The notes under the pieces: model-generated
What the model was told of the DNA's origin: nothing
Database searches by the model: none
What the model saw: only the letters and a program-made list of their open reading frames with translations
Assembly (NCBI GenBank): GCA_027604185.1
Contig: JADGKB010000039.1
Span: forward strand, 1-64,000
From: Boothiomyces macroporosus
Taxonomy: Eukaryota; Chytridiomycota; Chytridiomycetes; Rhizophydiales; Terramycetaceae
Length of the DNA: 64,000 nt
Reading direction: 5' to 3'
Part shown: positions 12,039 to 22,865 of the stretch, piece by piece
How the letters are laid out: every line of letters starts with the position of its first letter
How positions within the stretch are numbered: position 1 is the stretch's first letter
Position numbers and translations under genes: made by a program

Positions 12039-13256
12039 ATGGATCTGCAAATTAAAAGAAATAAACTTTCAGTCATTGAATTCCCCGGTTATTTTGAATC
12101 AGTCGATAAAATATTACCATTGCTTGGAGGTGTCAGAGAAATCAAAGCGGGATTGAACACTGGTACAGTCAAATACAAACCAAATTCCTGTTCCACTCCC
12201 ATTCCTGGATCTGTTGTCAATACTCAAAACCTGGTTCTAAAAATAAAGAAACTGACTAATAAGAAAGGACAAGTAAAGTACGAATACGAGATTGTTGGAG
12301 CTGTAGAGAAAACCGTTCGGTTCAGAGCACTTGCTGATTTCCAAGTAAAAAAACAAGACCCAATGTATGACTTGCTCAGAGATATGAAGGATCTCAATGT
12401 TGATAAACTATTTCAATTTGAATTGTCGAATGGAACAAAAGTGTTGCCGCCTCCTTCTTTTACTAAACTAGAATGGCACCATTCCTACAAGGTTTCTCTG
12501 GTTAACTCTAGTATGTTGAAAATACTATAATCAAAGAAAAGGATCATGTGGGGAGAATGCCGAAATTTGAACGTTCAAATGTTGTCGTGGTTGATTTAAT
12601 GAATGATCCAATTCCTAAAGAATGCCAATTGGATTTGAATGAGCTGCGGGATAGTGATGCGCAAGGATACGAAATATATCAGCAACTAGTTGAAGTGTTT
12701 GAAAATAGACCGATCTGGACCAGGCAAGCACTTGTACTACTCCCTCAGTTCCATAAAGTCAAAGAAACCCGATTATCAAAGATATTACCGTATGTTGCGT
12801 ACCACGTCCAAACAGGCTGTTTCAGATCTTGCTGGATAAAGTATGGGTTGGATCCAAAAAGAGATAAATCTGTTCGTGTATACCAAATATTAGACTTGAG
12901 GATATTCAAGAAGGTCAAAGACGATGAAAAAATAGCGGGGTTCCAGCAATTAGTAGATATAAAAGAGCCAGAATACGATAGACTAATCAACTCTTTGATT
13001 TACATCAGACCAACGTTCGCTGAAAAAGATGGCTGGTAATATGAACTAACAAAGGTACATTGATGGGCATTTACAAGTAATTAGAGAAATGCTGAAAAAG
13101 AGTATTAGGAAAGAGGAGCAAGTGCCTGAAGAAACTGTCCATGAAGAACTAGATTTGGATGACCAAGTGTTGTCTACCATGACGCAGTTTATGAAGAATT
13201 TGCATAGTCAAGAAGATGTATTGGAAGACTACTTTGATATCTTGGAAGAAGATTGA
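12039..13256 (+). CDS. TFC1: Transcription factor TFIIIC subunit (GTF3C5/Tfc1 family)
   Basis: Exons 12039-12491, 12512-13035 and 13055-13256; introns 20 nt (unusual donor GTTTCT) and 19 nt; 392 aa. N-terminal domain: VIEFPGYFESVDKILPLLGG, a KYKPNS motif, and FRALADFQVKKQDPMYDLL. The C-terminal DNA-binding half has WTRQALVLLPQFHK, LPYVAYHVQTGCFRSCWIKY, GLDPKRDKSVRVYQILD and an acidic tail ending YFDILEED. This is the tau-A subunit that recognises the A box of tRNA genes for RNA polymerase III. Splicing at 13036 joins the aromatic DGWYIDGHL stretch. Confidence 0.92.
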
Positions 13257-13603
13257 TATATTTGGCTTCTGGGAAATGGATTCCAAGAGTGCTGTATTTC
13301 CTTCAATATATTCATTTCCATAGAATCTTTTTGAAAAGCGAGTTTAGCACACGAAGTCATGTGCACTCGAAATTTGAAAGCTGAAGTATGAACTGATTGG
13401 GTATTTATCAACTGATCAAGGTCTACTTGTTGCTTTGAAATACTATTGGCGAGCTTATATACAGCCAAAAAATAAATATATGGCCAAAGTATTCTACAAA
13501 TCCGCCATGATATTTATTATCCGAAATATTCATCCAGAAGCGGGAGTAATCAAACATAGACAATTCAACGTTAGGCTGAACACACTCACAGCATTTAAAT
13601 TAC
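13229..13603 (-). CDS. Possible small two-exon gene, unassigned
   Basis: Minus strand, very tentative. An ATG near 13600 begins MFDYSRFWM or, further in, a methionine-rich aromatic stretch; a 20-nt GT-AG candidate would join it to LINTQSVHTSAFKFRVHMTS, ending at 13229 and overlapping the last 28 bases of the TFIIIC gene antisense. The candidate intron lacks the usual CTAAY branch motif. No family recognised; it could be chance. Confidence 0.2.
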
Positions 13604-13686
13604 GTAATCAAACATTTTGATTTTTACATCTGTGGCTTTGCATCTCTTAGCAAGGTTAAAACACTGCAAATTTTCACAATTAAAAA

Positions 13687-15047
13687 ATGGTTTCTCCTCT
13701 TGTAAAAAAAGATATTAAAGTATTACTACTCGATCCGCTACCGGAAGGATCGACCAGCCACTTTGACTTGCAGCACTATCAAGTAATTATTGCCTAAATC
13801 AGGTTGATGAATGCTTTACTCCATTAACCGAGGGTGAATTGGTAAAAAAATTATCGGATTACCATGTGGTTTGTTTAAGGTATTTGTTTTTAATATCAGT
13901 CGGGATTCCGACGAGCCAATTTTAACTGAAGATGTATTGCGTTCCGCTCATAAATTATTGGCTATTGGTGTATTTGGTCAATTATCTCATCAGATTGACA
14001 TGGAAACTGCGCAATTGATGGGAGTAATAGTCTATTAATGTAGATTGCTGTATTCACTGCTCCGTATCAACACCAAGCTTCTGTTGCCGAACTTATTATT
14101 TCCAAAATTGTGTTGTTGAGCAGACAGATTGGAGACAAGAGCAGAGAAATTCATCGTAAAGAATGGAACAAGGTAACTTTAAACTTAGATAGACCTCAAA
14201 CAATTGTAACGAAGTTCGTGGAAAAACTTTGGGTATTGTCGGATATGGCCATATTGGATCTCAGCTCGGTGTTATGGCAGAAGCTTTGTCCATGCGTGTC
14301 ATTTTCTATGATACACTAGCTCTTATGCCAATCGGTCGTGCTCAACCGGTTAACTCTCTCAATGAACTTTTGGAACAATCTGATTATGTCTCTATTTCGA
14401 TTTCCTCTGAAGCTGAAAACAAGAATTTGATTGGAAAGGAACAAATTCAAAAGATGAAAAAGGGAGCATATCTCTTGAATCACAGTTATGGACATGCTGT
14501 AGATCTTGATGCTCTAGCTGAAGCTATCAAGTCTGGTCACCTTAGAGGGGCAGGTATTGATGTTTTCCCAGAAGAACCAGCCAAGTCAAAGGAATTTAAA
14601 TCGGTACTGCAAAATGTTTTCAACGTAATCCTTACTCCACATTATGGTAAGTGAATTCTAATGCTAGCTCCAAATACAATCGAAACCTCAATTCGTATTG
14701 GGTCTGAAGTTACTTTGTCCATAGTGAGATATATTAAGGACGGCACCACTTCTGGATCTGTTAACTTCCCATCTATTGCAGCTTCAGAAGTCAAGCCAGG
14801 ACATTGTCGTATTTTAAGTATGCACAGGAACGTCAGAGGTGTACTTCGGGTAATTTAACTTTAATCATAGGAAATCGATCATATCTTGTCTGCTTACAAC
14901 GTTGGAAAGCAAGTATTGGATACAAAAGACAAGGTAGGATACCTCATTGCTGATGTTTCTACCGAAAAAGTCTCTACCGAAATTGTAAGTCAAATGGCAA
15001 TGTTGGCAAATACAATAAGAACCCGTATTGTTGTAGCTGACAAATAA
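13687..15047 (+). CDS. D-3-phosphoglycerate dehydrogenase-like protein with ACT domain, altered active site
   Basis: Seven exons: 13687-13782, 13803-13879, 13900-14023, 14044-14172, 14193-14646, 14668-14849, 14871-15047; introns 20, 20, 20, 20, 21, 21 nt; 412 aa, the usual length for the SerA/Ser3 short form. The NAD-binding loop GIVGYGHIGSQLG, DVFPEEP and TPH are kept, and a C-terminal ACT domain starts near HCRILSMHRNVRGVL. The family's catalytic Arg (NASRG in E. coli SerA) reads NHSYG here, the substrate-site FSNTRS reads YQHQAS, and the GG after TPHI is APN. The fold is therefore clear, but activity is doubtful: it may be a diverged paralogue or pseudoenzyme. All introns restore the alignment, so it is not frameshifted. 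Confidence 0.85.
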
Positions 15048-15653
15048 ATTATACTGCATCGATTTTCTATTTGTCTGTGTTGCGGCCGACTGATAATCAT
15101 TTCTAAAGGAGGAGCTATCAGTGATCAGACGGCATAACTTCTTTAGAAAGAGTGCTTTTCATTTGCATCAATTTTTAGTGTCTCGTTTCCTTTTTTGCCC
15201 CTGATTGATTGTGATCAGAGTGACTGACCATTTGCTGATGTCCTCATACCGAAATAGTTCACCGATAACAACAATTATCCCGCTGAAGAGTGAATAGAAG
15301 CAATACTACCCAATGGCCTCCTATGTCTGAATTTATCCTGTTCTCATTGGTTAACGTTGGTAATGTTTAACCTTGCTCTTAATATAATTGGAAAGCAAAT
15401 TGAGCGTGCGGCAGGCGGTGCAATTTGAAATCCATCTTGATCGGCAATAGGGGTTTAATATTAATTCTAGCTTTTGCTTAGCTTGTTGAGGTTACAGGCT
15501 CAGTAGCTGCTGGATATATCAGCTGGAACAAACTGGATCATCTGGCTGGTCAGCGTCCCTATCAATTTGATCAATCATACGACACTGTAGCAGACATACT
15601 CTGAAAGAGCCGGATTGGGTGGTTCCCAGACGTATACCAGTGACGTGATCAAC
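15048..15653. other. Intergenic region, no gene seen
   Basis: About 600 bp between the PGDH-like gene and the TATA box of the secreted-protein gene. No supported ORF, RNA gene or repeat; it probably holds the 3' end of the former and the promoter of the latter. Confidence 0.4.
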
Positions 15654-15660
15654 TATAAAT
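15654..15660 (+). promoter_or_regulatory. TATA box of the secreted Cys-rich protein gene
   Basis: TATAAAT lies 37 bp upstream of the start codon at 15697, a typical core-promoter position for a compact gene. Assigned by sequence and spacing. Confidence 0.5.
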
Positions 15661-15696
15661 ACCCCATCAGATAAGCGCAACTAAACAATCAACAAA

Positions 15697-16245
15697 ATGT
15701 CCATCTTATTGACTCTATTTCTTTCTGTAAATGCAGGCATTCCTTGCACTAGTGCTGGCACTCCAGCAGGTTGCGACAATACAAGAATAGTACCTTGTGG
15801 GACTTTATCAGGCTACCCAATCATTCCATCTGGAAGTGATACTAAATGCTACGACAATCCAAATAGCTTCCATAGAGGTGACAAGTACATTGTTCAGTTC
15901 AATCAAGGCAATGGCGGTACGTGTTTTGAAATTTTGATGCAAAATGGGGAATGTTGGGGAAAGAATCCAATCAATAATGCAACCTACGATTGCCAAGGCA
16001 GATGTGGTCCTGGGTGTGGAGGTACGCTATGTAGTAATTGGGCACACGATTGTCTAAAGCATGATGTCTGCTCATGGTATTTTGGGGCTTCTGGTGGTTC
16101 CAGTGATCCAAATTGTGGTGACGAGTATAGCCAAGCAGTGAATGATTTCATTGCTGACTGCTTGTTTACCAGAAAATGCACATTGTCTTCTCCTAGTCAA
16201 TCTAGTAGCTGCTGTGCAAGTAGCCCTCTAGTTGGAGCATGTTGA
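15697..16245 (+). CDS. Secreted cysteine-rich protein, possibly phospholipase A2-like
   Basis: Single exon, 182 aa. A hydrophobic N-terminus MSILLTLFLSVNAG fits a signal peptide. The mature part is rich in Cys and Gly, with RCGPGCGGTLCSNWAHDC followed by LKHDVC: a His-Asp near paired cysteines that resembles the HDxC calcium/active-site helix of secreted PLA2 folds. Related proteins are common in entomophthoralean and other early-diverging fungi, but I cannot confirm the enzymatic family. A close TATA box suggests regulated expression. It could equally be an uncharacterised secreted domain without enzyme activity. Confidence 0.7.
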   Translation: MSILLTLFLSVNAGIPCTSAGTPAGCDNTRIVPCGTLSGYPIIPSGSDTKCYDNPNSFHRGDKYIVQFNQGNGGTCFEILMQNGECWGKNPINNATYDCQGRCGPGCGGTLCSNWAHDCLKHDVCSWYFGASGGSSDPNCGDEYSQAVNDFIADCLFTRKCTLSSPSQSSSCCASSPLVGAC

Positions 16246-16275
16246 AAACGAAATATTTTTTTATTCAATAAAGAA

Positions 16276-19200
16276 TTACTTTAGTCCAACGTAGGAAAAC
16301 TTTGTTGGATGCAAGTCCAAGCCCTTGACTTCTTGAGAAAACTTGATAATGTTCCTGGACCTCAAAATTGCCAATCGAACACAAACATAAACGAATATCA
16401 TTACTCCAGATCCAAGCCCAATTAGCCAGGTTAAAGGTGTCAGTTTGTCCTCTGTTCCAAACGCAATGTTGAAAGGCGGAATGTAGACAATCATCATTAC
16501 CAGTGCTGCCCCTAAAAATATTCCTGCGAAATTGCGAAAGTTGGAAAACATAAACTTTCCAATTGGATAGTTGAATTTAGCCTTTACGCAAAACAAGTTA
16601 AATGCTTGCTGAATCATCAAGCAAAGGTAGTAGGCTGAATTTCCATAAGCAATCGCGTCCAACTGCACTTCAGGCGAGAACGACTTGCCAGTAACCGACG
16701 ACACTAAAGTATATCCGCTTGATCCAAAATTTGGATCAGTAGAATCAGTTGGTGTGATCCCACTGTGATACCACATTGCAAAAAAGAACGCAACCAGGCA
16801 ACCTATAGTTTCAAGAGTTCCAACTTCGATATATGCGTACGAAAGTACCCCAGAGTCAACAAGAGTTTCTTCGTCGATAGGTTCATACCAATTTCTCTTG
16901 ATTCGTTGAAATAGAGGTGGGACTCCATTCTTTGCGTCACTTTTTGTTCTTGCTATCGAAGCTGGAGTGACTGGGCGACGGGGTTGGAGCTTCATTAAAC
17001 CATTTCGGTCTTCTGGAATGTCCCAGGCGAAAGAAAGGGCCAGGAATAGCTCAAATCCCAAATCCACAACCATAATCAAAATAGCATTTAGTGGAAGCGG
17101 AATTGGAACTGCTACATTCAACAAATTTGCGAACACTGTGGTTAGGAAATTATACCTTCAGGCATAGTGTGAGTAATTGTATATTTGACACTTTTTTTCA
17201 AATTCTGGAAGATTAGCCTTCCTTCCTCAATTCCATTCACGCAAGAGGCAAAATTGTCGTCTATTAGAATCATTGCTGCTGCCTCTTTGGAAACGTCTGA
17301 CCCAGAAATATTCATTGCAATACCCAGATCTGCCTTTTTTAATGCAGGAGAGTCATTTACACCATCGCCAGTTACTCCCACAATGTGACCAAGAGATTGA
17401 GCATGCTTCACAATGGTAAGCTTGTGTTTAGGCGAAGTTCGAGCAAATATGATTTCCTCCTTTGAAAAAATATTGTCCCAATCGGCCTCAGTTAAACCAT
17501 CAATCTTTTCACCATGGATTACAATGGCATGTGCATCTGCTTCTGGAATATCTTCTGGTCGGCATTTTCTCTTTTTTGCCAGGGTCTCTTTGGTATCCTG
17601 CAACATCAAGTTGATCTTACGACCAATTGATTCTGCCGTCAAAGGGTGGTCGCCCGTTACCATCATAACTTTGATTCCGGCTTCTCTACAGTGCCCAATT
17701 GCTTCTCTTACACCGTGTTTTGGGGGATCTTCTAATGATATTAAGCCATAGAACGTGAGGTTATCCTAAATTTAAACCACAAGCCATACCTTTGGGTAAT
17801 TTGCAGGATCCTTTTTAAACTCATAGTCAGAGGGGTACTTGTCGCCAGGTAGAGCATAGCAGGCAAATGCAAGCACTCTGTGTCCTTTGGAGGCCATAAA
17901 GTTGTAAGTTTCATCAAATTTGGAAGTGTGGGCTTCAGTAAGTGGAACCGCATTTGTTCCATCATGAAAAGTAGAGCATAATTTTAAAACTCTTTCAGGG
18001 GCGCCTTTCAGGTACAGCATAAAGTGGCCATTACTATGGCTTTTTCTGTGAATCGTCATTGCCCACTTGTTGTCACTATTGAACGGTATTTCAAACACCT
18101 TTGGGAAATCATCGTGCAAAGTAGCAAACCGATCTAATTTCTGCGCAGCATTCCTAAGCAGTCCGGCTTCGGTTGCATCTCCCAGAACAGGTCTAGTTGC
18201 AATTGGGCCATCGTTAGTTTCAAAGCGTGCCTTAGAGCATAAGGCAGAAATGTGAATAACTTCATTCAAAGGAGGATAGTGCAAATCAATTTCAACCGCG
18301 GATGAATCAATTCCACTCTGTGCGATCGCAAAGAACAGTCTATTTCCGGACCAAATATAGGTAACGGTCATTTGGTTACGCGTCAATGTTCCAGTTTTGT
18401 CAGTCGCGAGCAAGGTAATGGCACCAAGCGTCTCCACACCTTGCAAATCTTTCACAAGAACATTTCTGTTTGCCATTTTCTTTGCAGCAAGTGAAAGCAA
18501 AATAGTAACAGTAGCTGGAAGACCTTCAGGAACGAATCCAACAAATGTACCAATGGCAAAATTGAAAGCATATGCCCAGGTATTATTTCTAGCGTATCTT
18601 GCAACAAACAAAAAAGTCAGGGCAGTGACTCCAGCAACAGCAGCAATAGTGTAAACAAAAAAGTGGATCTCTTGATTCATTGGAGATTCCCTTCTTTCTT
18701 CGGTAGAGGTCAAGAAAGCTATTTGACCAATCACAGTGTTATCACCAGTTCTAATTACTATTCCATAGCATTCTCCATTCACACATAGTGTACCGTTAAA
18801 CATGAGATTGTGAGCTTCCAGCGGGTTGGTTTGGCTATTTACCACACCACGCTCTTGAGCTTCAGCTTCGCCAGTCAAAGACGCGTTGTCAACCTTTGCA
18901 TCAGTAGCAGCGAAAATGAATAGATCGGCTGGGATTTTATCACCAGAGCGAATATAAACGACATCTCCTTTAACAAGCTCAACAGCAGGAATATTGATGG
19001 TCTTTCCGTCCCGGATTACATTACATTTCGCAGGAATAAGATTCAATAGATTAATTTTAAAGTACCAAAAAAGATTCTAATATAGCCTGAGATTTTTGAG
19101 TTTGATAAAATTCGATAAATGCGTTCAGAAATGCGACAACAATACATATTCCTCCGATATAAACCTAGGTTAGTCATCATATTACATTTGAAGCGTTGTC

Positions 19201-19533
19201 GACAGGGTCCACAGCGTAGATAATGTAAGCAACGATTCCGGCTACCCAAAGCATCACATTGAAAAGACCCAACATGTACATACAAAACTGAATAAAAGGA
19301 TGAACCTTTTTTGGAGGACTTAGCTGGTTTAAACCATCAGTTTCTAATCGCCGCTTAGCCTCTTCAGATGTCAACCCTGGGGAAGTTGGAGGCTTTTGCG
19401 GATTGAACTTTACATTGTAAAGTGATGACATTTCATCAAAGCCTTTCAAATGTTCAACCTACAGTTAATAGTGCTATACTATATCAACTTTCTTTTCTTC
19501 TTCCTTTTTATTAGCAACCGAGGCAGGCTTCAT
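16276..19533 (-). CDS. Na+/K+-type P-type ATPase (type IIC alpha subunit)
   Basis: Minus strand. Exons 19533-19480, 19458-19186, 19164-19066, 19043-17790, 17765-17156 and 17135-16276; 1049 aa. Introns of 21, 21, 22, 24 and 20 nt. Seen: actuator TGEAEAQ (usual TGES), PEGLPATVTILLSLAAKKM in helix 4, phosphorylation motif LLATDKTGTLTRNQMTVTYI, KGAPERVLKLCS, VTGDHPLTAESIG, TGDGVNDSPALKKADLGIAM and helix 6 VVDLGFELFLALS. It pumps cations across the plasma membrane. Such pumps are known from Blastocladiella and zygomycetes but are rare in Dikarya; no beta subunit is visible here. The third intron (19044-19065) ends TG rather than AG (see findings); removing its 22 nt restores the family sequence and keeps the whole ORF in frame. 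Confidence 0.93.
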
Positions 19534-21071
19534 AATTTTCGAGAAAGAAATGTTGATGCAATTACAGTTTACGTGTCGTTGGAATGATGTCACCCGTACG
19601 CTCTATTGAAAATTATATAAAATTAAAACTCTGTAAGCCATCTGTTAAATGGCTATGCTGGTATACTGACATGAAACCTAAAATGGGAACTTTTACGTTA
19701 TGGCTGTTGAAGGACAATGAGAAAATTAACTTTAAGACATATTAGCTGGGCTGATTAGCACTTTTAGTGAGATTGAGTAGATAAGCGCCTATTGAACAAT
19801 GATCTGGCAGTGAAATTTTGTGGGAGATCAAATTGGCAAGGTGTGAACTACCCTATGAAAAAAACTGAACCATTCCAAGACTTTTCCCTACGAAAAATAC
19901 TCAAGTAGTAAATATTGGGATTTCAGTAGCAGCAAGATACTAGATTAAGTTGTGCAATGGGTATGATATTCCAGAATGGTAAAATTGTTACAATATGCGA
20001 ATAGATGGATGACTTGCAAAAGAAACCTTTTTTGAACATCTACTCATTGTTAACACTAACTCAGGAGTTAGACAAGGAATTTTGTTGCTTTTGACTCTTT
20101 TTTCATCCATCAGAAGGCTGCACCTTATGCAGTTTCTGGCTAAATGAAAACTGCTTTACGTTCAAAACAAATTATGAAGCTAAATTATATATAGAGTTGA
20201 TACTATGCGCAAAATATACTCATGGCAGGCATTACTGAAGGAAAATCTGGTTAAAACCATATAACTGGAATTTTTCAAGCATAGTGGTTTGTAACTTCTG
20301 CAAAGCAGATAAATCTAGAATCTCTCTTGTGAATTTAAGCTATAATTTGCTTTAGATTTCGATAACTAGATTGTTTCCCGGATACCGTAAATACTAGAAT
20401 TTTGATATATAAATGCGGATTCAAAATTTCTCCACATAAAAAAACAGAATCAGTTCAAAAATACAGCAAAATCCATTGTTCGGTAGCGTGGCCTCTTATT
20501 AATAGCGTATAGGACATATCTTGTTCTTTTGCATAACTGCAGTATGATGCTTAACCTGAAAATACCAGCCAGGGACTGATAGACGGTTTACAATTCGAAT
20601 CTTTGGGAACTCAATTAATATTTGATAGAGCAACATTAAAGTTTTTAGGAGCTGGTGGGGTTATGTTTTCTTGAAGCTTCATTGCAAACGCGACTAATTC
20701 TTGTACAATGTAACGCGATATTAATTTCTGAATCTTGAATACGCTCTATACCTTATTAAGCTATTCCAGATACAGAAATGATCATTACTTTAATTGAAAT
20801 AATTCCGATATTGTCAGCTAGAATGTCCAAAAAGATAATTATAGACTACCAATACAACAAAAAATCACATTAATTGCATAGATCTAAATAATACTTTATT
20901 AGTGAGTGGACTTTCGACGCACTTTAGTATGCCAATATGGAAACCGGAACTTGTGCTATATCCGAGTGAATCAGAGTATTAATTCAACCGCTTTTCAAAG
21001 TCACGTTACTTTGGTTTAGCTGCAAGAACTTTTTCAACTTTTTGATTTTGTTTTCCAAATCTCCATCTCAA
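19534..21071. other. Long divergent intergenic region
   Basis: About 1.5 kb between the divergent ATPase and bromodomain genes, the largest gene-free stretch here. It is AT-rich, and no conserved ORF, RNA gene, terminal repeat or transposon signature was found by eye. It presumably contains both promoters. Confidence 0.45.
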
Positions 21072-22857
21072 ATGAGCACCAAAAAAGTTCCAAAAATCAG
21101 TTTAACGGTGGGCAAAAGGAGGCTGTCGCAGGAAGTTCAAAAACCACTAAAGAAGTTAAAGATCACCTCAAAAGGGATTAAAGTAATTTTCCCATTAACC
21201 CAGATTGCGGAAGAATGGCAGCTGGATAGCTCTTTGGTGAAAGAGACTGCCACAAAGTTGTTGGAGTATTTGCTTGACTACAAGGATGGGTAAGTTTTAC
21301 TAATGAAGCGCTACGATCGAACCGTTTATGGATCTCGTGGACCGAAAAGAATATCCAGACTACTTTCAAATAATAAAAGAGCCAATCGCAATTAACGACA
21401 TCAAGGTATATTATAGCTCATCAGTCAAAACTAGAAAAAGGTGGATATAAACAGATCGATGAATTTAAAGGGGATGTATTACAATGCTTTGCAAATTGCA
21501 AATCTTACAACCAACCTGGGTCTGATATATACAAGGATGCAACTGAACTGGAAGGAGTGTTCACCAACAAGTATTTGGAATTGAGAGGGGTAGGTCCAGC
21601 AAAGTCAGAAAGCCCTGCATCCACAAGTCCAGTAAACACCCCTTCAAAGAGGAAAGGAAGAAAATCATCAGAGAAAAAGAGCAGTAATACTTTACTAACA
21701 AGACGCTCTGGAACAACTATTTGAAGCTATTGAAAACGATGATATTGATACCTTTATTGGGCTTTTGGATAACGAGCATGTCAACAAGTTGCATAAATCA
21801 AATGAATTTGACACGGAATACACTTGGTCGCTGTTACATGCAGCATGCTATTACGGCCACGAAGATTTTGTTGAAATATTAATGGAAACTGGGGCAGACG
21901 TGGAATTGGAAGATACCTGGTATCATGGAGTAATGCTGAACTAACCTAGCGTGCATTGGCATGGGCAGCATTTGGAAATCATGCAAAACTGTGCAAGATA
22001 CTGATTGAAAAGTACAATGCTGATAAGGATGCAAAGAATGAACATGGCCAAGTGGCATTCGATTTAGTTGCGGATCCTGGTGCTAAACAATGGAGAGGAA
22101 TCTTTGACAAAAAGCCAGAGGTATAATTGCATTTAATTAGAAAAAAATTGATCCAAGAAAAGTGCCAGAAACTCCAACTTCAATTACGATCAAAGTTCCA
22201 CCGCAGGCTAATCAATATGGGTCACAACAAAGAATACCCCAATTTCAAACCCCTACAACATTTGGAAACAAATTTTATCCGCAATCAGCACCTGCTCAAT
22301 TGCGAAAACAGTACCCTACTCGAAAGGTAGAAGTTAGAGCTGGTGTAAAGCCAGTTCCTGGGGCGCCTTTCACTCCCCAAGCACAACCTGCACTCTCTGC
22401 ATATGCAATGTATAATGCTCAAAAGAGAGATCCGATCCAGCAAACTCCTTTACTCGAAAGTATTGATTTTGAATCTCAAGATGGATCATTCTCACTTACT
22501 CTTCCATTCAACAAAAACTATATTGAAGAAAAAGTCGAAGGACACTGTATCACACTGACCAATAGTATTAAATCAATATCATTGAAACTAAAGCTGAACC
22601 CAGCTCCCTTTGGCAATGATGCAGTTAAATATTTGGTTACAGGCCACCATTCAACAACTTTCCACACTATAGCAGGAAGCCAAACTAGAAGCGATCAATT
22701 GAATGTTGTAGCAGAAGATGATATTCATGTAGTTAATGTATTATTGGCTGATTTCATGAACATTGTAGAGTTTTGTGTTAGTGCAATAGGGTATGGAGTA
22801 GATGATGCTGTTGAGACTGCTCATCAAACATTTATGATTGCAATCAATCGAAACTAA
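21072..22857 (+). CDS. Bromodomain + ankyrin-repeat protein with Rsc4-like C-terminus
   Basis: Exons 21072-21289, 21309-21404, 21424-21683, 21703-21929, 21950-22120 and 22141-22857; introns 19, 19, 19, 20, 20 nt; 562 aa. Bromodomain at roughly 50-170: TKLLEYLLDYKDGATIEPFM, RKEYPDYFQIIKEPIAINDI, then GGYKQIDEFKGDVLQCFANC and KSYNQPGSDIY. Ankyrin-like repeats follow (TWSLLHAACYYGHEDFVEIL, ALAWAAFGNHAKLCKILIEK). The C-terminal 130 residues form a folded domain (SFSLTLPFNKNYIEEKVEGH) like that of RSC/SWI-SNF-associated Rsc4 proteins. Inferred role: acetyl-lysine reader in an RSC-type chromatin remodeller. Confidence 0.87.
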
Positions 22858-22865
22858 TAAATCTT

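Noticed and set aside
15697..16245. Calling the secreted Cys-rich protein a toxin or confirmed phospholipase A2
   Set aside because: Only an HDxC-like element and cysteine content support it; no full catalytic signature can be confirmed by eye.
19534..21071. A hidden transposon in the longest intergenic region
   Set aside because: No long ORF, terminal inverted repeat or target-site duplication could be seen.
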